Of a stretch of 50,513 nt of DNA, positions 1 to 8,222 are shown in pieces. Made by a program: the position numbers and the translations under genes. The notes under the pieces were generated by a model, which was not told the DNA's origin, did no database searches, and saw nothing but the letters and a program-made list of their open reading frames with translations. Numbering within the stretch: position 1 is the first letter of the stretch; each line of letters starts with the position of its first letter. The stretch is from Zoogloea sp. (GTDB lineage Bacteria > Pseudomonadota > Gammaproteobacteria > Burkholderiales > Rhodocyclaceae): positions 1-50,513 of the forward strand of contig NZ_JAOAUU010000090.1 of NCBI RefSeq assembly GCF_030157465.1. Reading direction: 5' to 3'.

Positions 1-458
1 GTGAACAGGCTGTCGCTGTCGAAGGCGTGCTCGCGCAGCATGCGGTTGCACCAGCTGTGGATGGTGGATACGGCGGCTTCGTCCATCCATTCGGCGGCCA
101 GCTGCAGCTTGCGAGCGCAGGCTCCCCAGCTCTCCGGCGGATAGTCGGCGCGCAATTGCTGGAGCAGTGCGTCTGCGCCGGGCCCGGACGGATCGGCACG
201 GAAGTAAGTTGCTGCCTGGGCGAGCCGGGCGCGGATGCGGTCGCGCAATTCCTTGGTGGCAGCGTCGGTGAAGGTGACGACGAGGATCTCCGGCGGCGTC
301 AGGGCCCTGGGGAAGGCGGTTTCATCTTCACCATGGCCCAGCACCAGGCGCAGGTAGAGGGCGGCGATCGTGAAGGTCTTGCCGGTACCGGCGCTGGCCT
401 CGATGAGGCGGCTGCCACGCAGCGGGAAACGTAGCGGATCAAGGGAGGTCGGGGTCAT
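1..458 (-). CDS. recB: RecBCD exonuclease V, beta subunit RecB (N-terminal part)
   Basis: RecB is the 3'-5' helicase and nuclease subunit of RecBCD, acting on double-strand DNA ends. Only the first ~152 codons lie in the window; the gene runs off the left edge. The reading starts MTPTSLDPLRFPL and carries the UvrD-type Walker A EASAGTGKTFTIA near residues 20-32, then the motif region ILVVTFTDAATKELRDR and, at the edge, STIHSWCNRMLREHAFDSD, all typical of RecB. The ATG overlaps the recC stop as ATGA (455-458), so translation is coupled to recC. The gene order recC-recB is usual; recD would be expected off the left edge. Confidence 0.95.
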   Translation of the reverse strand, partial: MTPTSLDPLRFPLRGSRLIEASAGTGKTFTIAALYLRLVLGHGEDETAFPRALTPPEILVVTFTDAATKELRDRIRARLAQAATYFRADPSGPGADALLQQLRADYPPESWGACARKLQLAAEWMDEAAVSTIHSWCNRMLREHAFDSDSLF

Positions 459-3400
459 GCCTGCTCTCCGGCGGCAGCCGCAGCTTTGCGCTTGCGGGAG
501 GATTCGACAAAAGTGGCGGCAAAGAGCGGGCGCAGCAGGCTGTCGGCCAGGCGGGCGAACTCGCCATCTCCGGTCAGTGTTTCAAAGTCGGGCCAGGCGC
601 GCCGCAGGTAGGGGCTGGACTGGACCTCGCCGGTGAGCTTGTAGCCGCCCTCATAGACGGACTTGGCGCTGGTCGAGCCATCGAGCCACGCAAAGGCGGT
701 CTTGATCGCCAGCGGCAGCGGACGGCGCATGCCGTCCTGCCAGGCGGCCAGCAGGGTATCGATGTGGGCCCGTGCATCGGCGGGTTCAAGGGGCTCGAAG
801 CGCACGTTGCCGGCCTTGCTGACGATCAGCGTGGTCAGCGGTTGCCCGCCCAGGTGGCCGGCCAGGTGCACCAGCCAATGCTTGATGAGGTGGTGGCGCT
901 GATATTTACGCTCCTTCACGGCGTCGCTGGGCTCCAGCACCACGCGCCCGCGCTCGTCGTCTGCATTCAGGCGCAGGTCCCGCAGCCAGTCGTCGATGCT
1001 CAGGCCGGTGGCCGGGTGCGTGTGGCTTATCAACTCGTCGTGAGGCGCCTCATGCGGCCATTCGGCGAGGCCCTTTGCGTAACGCTCGAACATGTCCGCC
1101 ATTGGTGCGGCCAGGTCATTGATCATTACGTCAGCAAAAGCCTTGGCGGCCAGCTCGCCCCGGCGCTGGATGCGCTCAAGGGTGGCTGCGAGGGCGTCCT
1201 CCCGCGGCTGGCCGGCGTTGAGCGCCTCCGCCTGGCTGACAATGAGTTCGTTCCACAGGCTCCATTTCTGCAGGCCGTCGAGGTCGAAGGGCTCCTGGTC
1301 TTCGCTGGCCGGATCGTCGATGTCGAAATCCACGTGCAGGCGCTGGCGGAAGAAGGCCTTGACCGGGTCGCGCAGGAAGGTGGCCATCTCGGCGATACGC
1401 AAGGGTTCGCCACGGCCTACTGGGGCCAGCTGTTGTGGGCCGTCTGAGGGCCGGTCGTCTTCCATGCGCCATTCGTGGGCGTAGGTGAACAGCGGGCTGG
1501 CCGCCGCGGTGGCTGGAAAATAGTCGGGGTTGAAGGGCTGCAGGCTATGCTCGATGGTCAGGGCACGGAGCAGGGCGCCCTCCGTGGCTTCGTCTCCGGC
1601 CAGTCGCCAGCCGGCGGCCAGGTGGTCGCACAGCTGGCCGACCAGCACCGAGGGCGGCCGCACGGTGTTGTCGTTGATGCTGCGCCCGACCCATGAAATC
1701 AGCAGTTTTTCGCGGGCCGACAGCAGGGCCTCGAGGAACAGGTAGCGGTCATCTTCGCGACGCGAGCGGTCGCCGGGGCGATAGTCGCGGCCCATCAGGT
1801 CGAAGTCCATCGGCACCCGGGTGCGCGGGTAGTCCCCGTCGTTGAGGCCCAGCAGGCAGACGTGGCGGAACGGAATGGCGCGCATCGGCATGAGCGTCGC
1901 GAAGGTCACCGTGCCGGCAAAGAAGCGTTGCGACAGGCCGCTGTCGTCAAGCTGGGCCAGCCAGTGTTCGCCCACCACTGCCAGCGGCAGCGGGCTGTCG
2001 AGGCGGGCCGCGGCGCAGGCTTCCTGCCAGCGCACCAGAGCCAGGTCGAGGCGCTGCAGCGTGAAGGCGTCGGTGCTCTCTTCGGGCGCGAAGAAATCAG
2101 CCATCAATTGACGCAGGCGTGCGCTCCATTCGGCCGGCGCGGCGTCGCTGGAGAAGATTCGCCAGGTGGTGTCGAGCCGCTCGAGAAGTTGCACCAGGGG
2201 GCCGAGCAGCGCAGCGTCGAGGCCACCGATTTCATCGAAGGGCTCGATGTCGTGCCAGGCGCCGCTGGTGGTGCCGACCGCGTAGCCGAGGAGCATCCGG
2301 CGCAGGCCGAACAGCCAGGTGTTGCCTTCCGGTGCGTCGGGCAGGCCGAGGCTTTCGCGGTGCTCGGCGTGCAGACCCCAGCGCACTTTGGCGCCGTGGA
2401 TCCAGCGCTGCAGCAGCGGCAGCGCGTCTTCGGGGATGCCAAAGCGGCTGCGCAGGGTCGGCACTTCAAGCAGATCGAGCACATCGCTCACGGCCACACG
2501 CCCGTTGGGCAGATCGAGCAGCTTGCCGATGGCATTGACCAGCGGGTCGTGATGGCGCAGCCCCTGGTCGGCGATGCTGAACGGAATGAAGCGCGGGTCG
2601 CGGCCGTCGATGAGGCCGAACACCGCCTGGATGTGCGGCGCGTAGGCGTCGATGTCCGGCACCATCACGATCACGTCGCGCGGGCGCAGGGTGGTGTCGG
2701 CATTGAAGGCGGCGAGGAGCTGGTCGTGCAGCACCTCGACTTCGCGCTGGGCGCTGTGGGCGATATGAAAGCGGATCGAGTCATCATCGGGCCTCACCGC
2801 CGGCCATTCCGTCAGCGTCTGGCTGAGCGGACGCAGATCGCGGATGTCGTCCTGCAGCTGGTTGAGCAGGGTGCCCCGGCCGTGAGGCGAGAACAGGTCG
2901 ATGCGCTGGCGGATGTCCACGAAATGCTGCAGATAGCCGGCGCGGGCCGTGTCGCTGTCGTGCTCGTCGAGCAGGCCGATGAAGTCGCGCCCCTGCTTAC
3001 CCCAGGCGGCCAGCAGCGGGTGGGCGAATAGGTGCAGGTTTTCGTCGGAAATCTCGGTGCTTGTATCGGCCCGGCGCTGCTGGCGCGAATGGGTGGCCCG
3101 CAGCAGATCCTTGTTGGCGACGATGTCGGCCCAGTAATGCTCGCAGGGGTTGTGCACGCACATCAGCACCTGGGTCCAGCGTGCCAGGGCGGCCAGCACT
3201 TCCAGCGACTGGCGCGGCAGCGCCGAGATGCCGAAGACGATCACCCGGCGCGGCAAGCCGGCGGGCCGTTCGCTGCCCGCGCCGCTCTCGGGCCACGCCT
3301 CGACCTGGCGCAGAAAGGCCTCATGCACCGCCGCCCGGCCCTGACCCGCCAGCGCACTGCCGTCCGCTGCCGCCACGTCGGCCAGCAGCGCCCGCCACAG

Positions 3401-3976
3401 GCAGGCCTGCCAGCCCTGTTCGTCGGACAGGGGGCGGCGTTCTCCATTCGCCTGAATCAGCACATCATCACCCGCGGCCCATGCGGCCAGCCAGTCGGCG
3501 CGATACACCTGGTACTGGTCGAACAGGTCGGCCAGCCGCTCGGCCAGCTGGAAACGCTTACGCTGGTCGGCATCCAGCGCCAGAAAACGGCGCAGCGGCG
3601 CATAGGCCGGCTGCCCCATCACATCCGGCAGCAGGCGCATCAGGCGCCACAGCAGCAGGGGCTTGTCGAAAGGCGAGGTTTCGGGAACCCCGTCGCGCCC
3701 CAAAACGGCCCGATACACCTGCCACAAAAAACGGGAGGGCAGCGACATGTCCAGCCCGGCAGCGATTCCGCAGCCACCGCCGGTCTCGTCGTTCCCGTCC
3801 TCGGCCAGCGCCAGACGCAGCCATTGGGCCACGCCGTTGCTATGCACCAGCAAGGTCTCGGTTTCCAACGGAACCAAGGGATAGCGCCGAACCCACGCAA
3901 CTAGCAGATCGCGCAGGGATTCCGGATGGTTGCCATGCACAAGCATCAGGCCGGGGAGCAGGGTAGGTAAGGTCAA
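455..3976 (-). CDS. recC: RecBCD exonuclease V, gamma subunit RecC
   Basis: RecC recognises Chi and holds RecB and RecD together at DNA ends. The 1173-residue product has the usual RecC length. RecC-type segments include LLVHSNGVAQWLRLALA near the N-terminus, the conserved LLGLNDGDYPRTRVPMDFDLM near residues 735-755, and the nuclease-like C-terminal domain. The start chosen is TTG at 3976, because TAGGAGCCCGCC lies just upstream as a good ribosome binding site. An ATG ten codons later (3946) has none. The gene overlaps recB by four bases. It is the first gene of the recC-recB unit; the 350 bases upstream are non-coding. Confidence 0.95.
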   Translation of the reverse strand: MTLPTLLPGLMLVHGNHPESLRDLLVAWVRRYPLVPLETETLLVHSNGVAQWLRLALAEDGNDETGGGCGIAAGLDMSLPSRFLWQVYRAVLGRDGVPETSPFDKPLLLWRLMRLLPDVMGQPAYAPLRRFLALDADQRKRFQLAERLADLFDQYQVYRADWLAAWAAGDDVLIQANGERRPLSDEQGWQACLWRALLADVAAADGSALAGQGRAAVHEAFLRQVEAWPESGAGSERPAGLPRRVIVFGISALPRQSLEVLAALARWTQVLMCVHNPCEHYWADIVANKDLLRATHSRQQRRADTSTEISDENLHLFAHPLLAAWGKQGRDFIGLLDEHDSDTARAGYLQHFVDIRQRIDLFSPHGRGTLLNQLQDDIRDLRPLSQTLTEWPAVRPDDDSIRFHIAHSAQREVEVLHDQLLAAFNADTTLRPRDVIVMVPDIDAYAPHIQAVFGLIDGRDPRFIPFSIADQGLRHHDPLVNAIGKLLDLPNGRVAVSDVLDLLEVPTLRSRFGIPEDALPLLQRWIHGAKVRWGLHAEHRESLGLPDAPEGNTWLFGLRRMLLGYAVGTTSGAWHDIEPFDEIGGLDAALLGPLVQLLERLDTTWRIFSSDAAPAEWSARLRQLMADFFAPEESTDAFTLQRLDLALVRWQEACAAARLDSPLPLAVVGEHWLAQLDDSGLSQRFFAGTVTFATLMPMRAIPFRHVCLLGLNDGDYPRTRVPMDFDLMGRDYRPGDRSRREDDRYLFLEALLSAREKLLISWVGRSINDNTVRPPSVLVGQLCDHLAAGWRLAGDEATEGALLRALTIEHSLQPFNPDYFPATAAASPLFTYAHEWRMEDDRPSDGPQQLAPVGRGEPLRIAEMATFLRDPVKAFFRQRLHVDFDIDDPASEDQEPFDLDGLQKWSLWNELIVSQAEALNAGQPREDALAATLERIQRRGELAAKAFADVMINDLAAPMADMFERYAKGLAEWPHEAPHDELISHTHPATGLSIDDWLRDLRLNADDERGRVVLEPSDAVKERKYQRHHLIKHWLVHLAGHLGGQPLTTLIVSKAGNVRFEPLEPADARAHIDTLLAAWQDGMRRPLPLAIKTAFAWLDGSTSAKSVYEGGYKLTGEVQSSPYLRRAWPDFETLTGDGEFARLADSLLRPLFAATFVESSRKRKAAAAAGEQA

Positions 3977-4140
3977 GGCGGGCTCCTAAGGCGGATAAAT
4001 CTGTAGATCAAGGGGTGGGGAGTATTTCAACATGGAGATGCGTCAATGGATGTCGCTTAGCTCCCCAGCTCAACACCCTGCAGAACTCCAATTGGAAGTC
4101 TTTACGGAGATTCCCACCGGGTTAATAGCTCTACGGCTTC

Positions 4141-4190
4141 CCCGTTCACTCCAGGCGCGTCGAAAGGCAGCGCCAGAGCCGGGTCGATAA
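4141..4190. repeat. Dispersed 50-bp repeat, copy A
   Basis: This 50-base stretch matches 44535-44584 at 42 of 50 positions without gaps and in the same orientation, including the identical cores CTCCAGGC, GTCGAAAGGCAG and GCCGGGTC. Both copies lie in gene-free DNA beside operon starts (recC here, csx1 there). I do not recognise the family. The surrounding interval 3977-4326 otherwise contains only the hairpin at 4197-4230; no convincing gene is seen. Confidence 0.6.
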
Positions 4191-4196
4191 ACGCCC

Positions 4197-4230
4197 TTTT
4201 GTGGGGGCGACTGAAGTCGCCCCCACAAAA
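4197..4230. terminator. Perfect 16-bp hairpin, terminator-like
   Basis: The arms TTTTGTGGGGGCGACT (4197-4212) and AGTCGCCCCCACAAAA (4215-4230) are perfect reverse complements with a two-base loop, GA. The GC-rich stem bordered by T/A runs on both sides fits a bidirectional terminator. It lies about 100 bases downstream of the helicase stop on the minus strand. A REP-like repeated hairpin is an alternative. Confidence 0.6.
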
Positions 4231-4326
4231 AATCATCGGTGAATACCGACGGCACGTTCAGGCTGAACGGTGGTAAGCGCATTTGAGCCACTCCCGCACT
4301 TCCGGGATAGCGAGCCTTCGGAAGGG

Positions 4327-6429
4327 TCACCGATGAAGCCGAGTCCTTGGCATCTTCACGGTTGTGTTTGGGCGGACAGCCAGTTTTCTGTTGAGCGACT
4401 CGAGACCCCTGCGCGTGCAGCGTAAAACCGCCTCCGCGAAGCTCTGCTCGCGTGCGTCGGTGTCGGTGTCAAGGGGCGGGACGCCACCGAGCAACAGGCC
4501 GAATGCGTTGATGCGTTGTCTCATGATTTCGACGGCCTTTTCGTCGCGCGTTCCGCCGAAGGTCGGATACGCGTAGCGGATCGGCTGCCCCGTCAGCGCC
4601 GCCCAAGAGCCGACCCGGCGAATGCGTCCGTTGCGCTGCAGGGTGCGCACGGGGCTCGGGTCGAGTTCGTAGTGAATCAGATGTCTGCAACAGCGGTGCA
4701 AATCGACGCCCTCGCTGAGATGGTCCGTCGTGACGAGGACGTCAGGGCCGAACGGACTGTTGAAAAGGGCGAGCACGATATCGGCCTTGCCGGTGTAGAG
4801 CGTCTCTGGCTGCACGCCTTGTCCATCATGCCCCCACGAGCCCATGACCCGGAATCCGTCGTCGAGCCGGCCTGGAAAGTGGGAGCTCGTACCCCCGAAG
4901 GCGCGCTCTTTTTTGGCGATGCTTCTGAGCAAGGCAAGGGTCGACGTAGACTGGGTGTCCAGGAGCGCGGCGACGAGGCTCCGTGCCGATTCGGCGATGG
5001 TCGGCACGCTGGGGGCCGATTTGCGCGGCCGTATTTCCTCGAGCTGGTCGGCAAGGGGCTCCGCCGCCTCGGCGGGATCTCCGAGCCAGCCTGCAACCTG
5101 TCGGCGAATGCCTTCTGAGCACAGCCAGTCGAGGATCGGCTTGATGGGCTGCTCCTCCGTCTCTGGCAACACGGACGTCCAGGCCGCGCGCCACACCGCG
5201 TCGGGAGGGTCGCTGGGGATGTCGTTCTCGAGCTTCAGAGAGCTCTCCAGCCCCACAAGAAGCTCCGCTGCCGTCGCGTGGTGGTGGCAGAACACCAGAA
5301 CCTTCTCGCCTGCGTCGAGCAGCGGCCGGATGGCCTCGCTGACCGCCGCAATCTTCGGGTGAGCCGTGCCGTGCCGCGCCTGGAGTGCCTGGTTTGCCTC
5401 CTCGATGTGACGCGACACGATGGGATCCTCATCGTTTGCGTTTCGCTCTGCTGCGCGCTCAAGCTCGGTGCCCAGGTGTTGCCAGCCGACGTGGAGGCGC
5501 GGATCGTTGCGACGCGCGCCTTTGCGCACGGGCGTGAGCTGGAGCAAGCGGTCCATTCGCAGCAAGAGCTGGATGTCCTCCGACGAGGCGGGGGGCGTAG
5601 CGATCTCCCACGGCACACTGCCGACAGCACCAAAATGCTTTTGCTCACCGGACAACAGATCGTCGATTCCGTGGCGAATCAGGTAGGGTTGCAGTTCCTT
5701 GATCGCCGTCTTCGCCGCGCGTACTAGGCGCTTGGATTCAGCGACAGCGTCGTGCCCCTCGCCGAGCGTGTACAGCCGTTTCATCTCGTTGGCGTAGTGC
5801 CTGATGGCGTCGAGCTGGGTCGCGCCGGCGAAGCGGAGAAGCTGCTCCAGTTCGGTGAGCCGGATACTGAACGGCGTCGCGGTGAGGATCAGCTTCCGCT
5901 TCGCGCGGTCACCAAGCTTGCTGAGGGCTTTGTTGAAGGCGCTACCCTCACCTCTGGCGCGGTGGGCTTCGTCGACGATCATCAGGTCGCAGTTGGTGCT
6001 CTGTTGCCCTTCACCGTGGCTCAGCGCATGGTGCGTTGTAACCTGGATGCGTCCCGGGTTCAGCCTCCCAACGTCACCTGGCTTGATGCGATTGTTGTGA
6101 GCGCCGAGCGACGTGAGCATCGGCACGTGGTGTTCGAGCTCCTCCGCCCAGCGGCGCCGCAGGACTTCATTCGGTGCGTAGATGCGGACCCGCTTGTTCT
6201 GGCAGGCAACGGCCCACGCGACAAGTGCACCGACGGTCGTCTTCCCGAGCCCGACGTCATCGGCGAGTAACACCCCCCGACCGTCTGCGAGGCGCGCCAG
6301 GATATCCTTCGCGGTATCGAACTGCCGCTTGAGCGGCTCGATACGGAGGCCGCCGGATTCTTGCTTGATGTAGCGATCGGGGTGGTCGAGGAAGCTCCAC
6401 TGCGCGGCGTCAATCTCAAAATCGTCCAT
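4327..6429 (-). CDS. SF2 (SNF2/DEAH-type) helicase
   Basis: This is a 700-residue superfamily 2 ATPase expected to move on or remodel DNA or RNA. Visible motifs are motif I LLADDVGLGKTT (residues ~54-65), motif II VDEAH (152-156), motif III LTATPF (~184-189), and the C-terminal VTTDHLSEGVDLHR and QRNGRIRRVG motifs V and VI. The central region is long, with a segment resembling helicase-SNF2 proteins of defence islands. Its ATG overlaps the stop of the Tdp1-like gene as TGATG, so the two are translationally coupled. It is the last gene of the three-gene operon. The exact family is not identified; the neighbours suggest a joint nucleic-acid-processing role, which is inference. Confidence 0.85.
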   Translation of the reverse strand: MDDFEIDAAQWSFLDHPDRYIKQESGGLRIEPLKRQFDTAKDILARLADGRGVLLADDVGLGKTTVGALVAWAVACQNKRVRIYAPNEVLRRRWAEELEHHVPMLTSLGAHNNRIKPGDVGRLNPGRIQVTTHHALSHGEGQQSTNCDLMIVDEAHRARGEGSAFNKALSKLGDRAKRKLILTATPFSIRLTELEQLLRFAGATQLDAIRHYANEMKRLYTLGEGHDAVAESKRLVRAAKTAIKELQPYLIRHGIDDLLSGEQKHFGAVGSVPWEIATPPASSEDIQLLLRMDRLLQLTPVRKGARRNDPRLHVGWQHLGTELERAAERNANDEDPIVSRHIEEANQALQARHGTAHPKIAAVSEAIRPLLDAGEKVLVFCHHHATAAELLVGLESSLKLENDIPSDPPDAVWRAAWTSVLPETEEQPIKPILDWLCSEGIRRQVAGWLGDPAEAAEPLADQLEEIRPRKSAPSVPTIAESARSLVAALLDTQSTSTLALLRSIAKKERAFGGTSSHFPGRLDDGFRVMGSWGHDGQGVQPETLYTGKADIVLALFNSPFGPDVLVTTDHLSEGVDLHRCCRHLIHYELDPSPVRTLQRNGRIRRVGSWAALTGQPIRYAYPTFGGTRDEKAVEIMRQRINAFGLLLGGVPPLDTDTDAREQSFAEAVLRCTRRGLESLNRKLAVRPNTTVKMPRTRLHR

Positions 6430-8222
6430 CAGACGTTGTCCTCAATGTGCCAGCCAAGTTCTTGAGCGGCGAGGCGGGCGGCGGGCCCCTCCCGCCGGGC
6501 GTAAAGCGCCCTGAGTTCGTGGCCATCCAGGCGGACACGATCCAGCAGCATCGGCTCGGTTTTCGCTGCGTCGAGGGCAGCGCGCCACTGGTCGACGACA
6601 TGGAACGCACGCCGAGCGTCTGCCCAGGCCTGCACCGCGTAATCGCTGGAAGGTGCCGCCGTCCCCGGCCGCCGCGTGCCTCCGAGACCGGGGATGGCGT
6701 CGACATCCACGACCGGCCCGCCATAGCGCTGGAGGAGAAACGCCTCCCGCAGCGCCTCCGAGAGGGCGGGATCGATCTCGGGCAGGGGTGTCTTGGCGAA
6801 CTCCGAAGGCGGCCGGATATCGAGGATGTGTGCTTCGAGGGCCTCGTCTCCCTGGACGAAGCGCACCGTGAGCGGGGGGCGCCCGGCATCGCTCCAACGC
6901 ATCCTGGCCTCTCCGTTTCCGAGCGTGAGCGCTTTGTCGGCGCGACCGCTGAAAACGATGGTCGCCTTGATCGGCTCGGCGGGATGAGTGCTGCGCGCGC
7001 GCAGCGCAATGCATTCGCCGTCCCAGGTCGCCTCGGCCCATTCGAGCGATGACGAGGTCTCATCGTCCTCGGTTCGATTGAGGCAGAAGGGAAGCGTGTG
7101 GGGCGGATCGAAGGGTTCGGCGATGTCCTTGAGATCGCTCCAGGTTGACGCAAAAACTACGCCCAGTTCGAAGTTCCGTGGTGGCGTCTTGCCCGCCCCC
7201 CAGGCCGAAACGCTCCAGTTGGCCGAGGTCACGAGCAGGCGTCGCTTCCTGCCACTGCCGAGCAGGTACAGCTTGGCGTGGCTCCAGCGCGCGTCGGCGT
7301 CGCGGCGGGCTTGGGTGAAGCGGGCATCGTCGGGCATACACTCTACCTGTACGCCGTGTGCCTTGAGTGTGGCGCTCGTCTTGGCCGAGAGCGTCCAGCC
7401 TTCGCTCTCGGCCCACGGGTGCCGCTTTGAGATCCATTTGAGGTGGACCTTATCGGGCGCGACTCCAACATCGCTCGTCCAGCGCGCGAGGGTGCCCTTG
7501 TTCCATTCGCCGATGGTCGGCGTCAGAACGTGGATTTCCGACACCTCGAACGGCCCGAGCTGGCGAGCTGCGCTCTCGCCGCCCGGAATGCTCGCGATGA
7601 ACGTGATGTCCGCCGGACATGCGACGCGGGAGAGGAGGGTGACGAGGCGCTGGACCCGCGTTTGGGCGACGGCGCCCGCCGACGTTCCGAGCGCATCCAG
7701 AAACGGGATGAGCGCTCCCCATGAGCTCCGCGCGGTCGCAGTAGGGCGCGGACCAAGGGGCAAGGTCAGCTGCCAGCCGGCCTGGATTTGTCCCTTGAAG
7801 GCCGACGCCGTGAGATTCGTCGACGACACGTGCAGCTCGATGAACTCCTGATCCTCGACCTTCCAGTGAAACGCCCACAGCTTGGAGTGCTGCACGGCAC
7901 GCGACTCCGCTCCCACCGTGAAGTGCCCCACGTAGCGCCACAGCCACGGATACTGCGAAGCCTCTCGATCGCCCCGGGGCGAGGACGAGATTACGGTGAT
8001 CCTTCCATGCAGCGCTTCCAGCGCAGTGCTGAGCTCGCCGAAGAACAGCGTGCGCTCGTGCACCTCTGGCGTGAGCGTGTAGCTCGTGCCGAGCAGCGAA
8101 GGTAGCAGGTGCTCGACGAGGAGCCCGGCGTCCGGCTGGTCGAAGCTCGTCATCCAGGCCTCGTGGAGACGGCCGCCAGGCGGCGGGGCGGGAAGGACGT
8201 CTTTCCAGTCAGGGGCGCTCAC
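6429..8222 (-). CDS. Tdp1-like phospholipase-D-superfamily phosphodiesterase
   Basis: The 597-residue protein carries two phospholipase-D-type H-x-K...N motif sets: QHSKLWAFHW with SSTNLTASAF (H112, K114, N136) and SHAKLYLLGSG with VTSANWSVSAWG (H315, K317, N335), followed by NFELGVVF. This arrangement and the wording SAN-S-AWG...ELGV are those of tyrosyl-DNA phosphodiesterase 1, which removes proteins or adducts from DNA 3' ends. The C-terminal ~230 residues are not recognised. The start is GTG at 8222, overlapping the upstream stop as GTGA. No membrane segment or signal is seen, so it is presumably cytoplasmic. A PLD-type nuclease role instead of adduct removal is possible. Confidence 0.75.
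   Translation of the reverse strand: MSAPDWKDVLPAPPPGGRLHEAWMTSFDQPDAGLLVEHLLPSLLGTSYTLTPEVHERTLFFGELSTALEALHGRITVISSSPRGDREASQYPWLWRYVGHFTVGAESRAVQHSKLWAFHWKVEDQEFIELHVSSTNLTASAFKGQIQAGWQLTLPLGPRPTATARSSWGALIPFLDALGTSAGAVAQTRVQRLVTLLSRVACPADITFIASIPGGESAARQLGPFEVSEIHVLTPTIGEWNKGTLARWTSDVGVAPDKVHLKWISKRHPWAESEGWTLSAKTSATLKAHGVQVECMPDDARFTQARRDADARWSHAKLYLLGSGRKRRLLVTSANWSVSAWGAGKTPPRNFELGVVFASTWSDLKDIAEPFDPPHTLPFCLNRTEDDETSSSLEWAEATWDGECIALRARSTHPAEPIKATIVFSGRADKALTLGNGEARMRWSDAGRPPLTVRFVQGDEALEAHILDIRPPSEFAKTPLPEIDPALSEALREAFLLQRYGGPVVDVDAIPGLGGTRRPGTAAPSSDYAVQAWADARRAFHVVDQWRAALDAAKTEPMLLDRVRLDGHELRALYARREGPAARLAAQELGWHIEDNV

Noticed and set aside
1862-3031. Long plus-strand reading frame opposite recC (389 codons)
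   Set aside because: It is the antisense of recC in high-GC DNA, has no family motifs and no suitable ribosome binding site.
4274-4291. GTAAGCG-like start of an IS66 end near the helicase gene
   Set aside because: Only seven bases fit, with no partner end or transposase sequence nearby.
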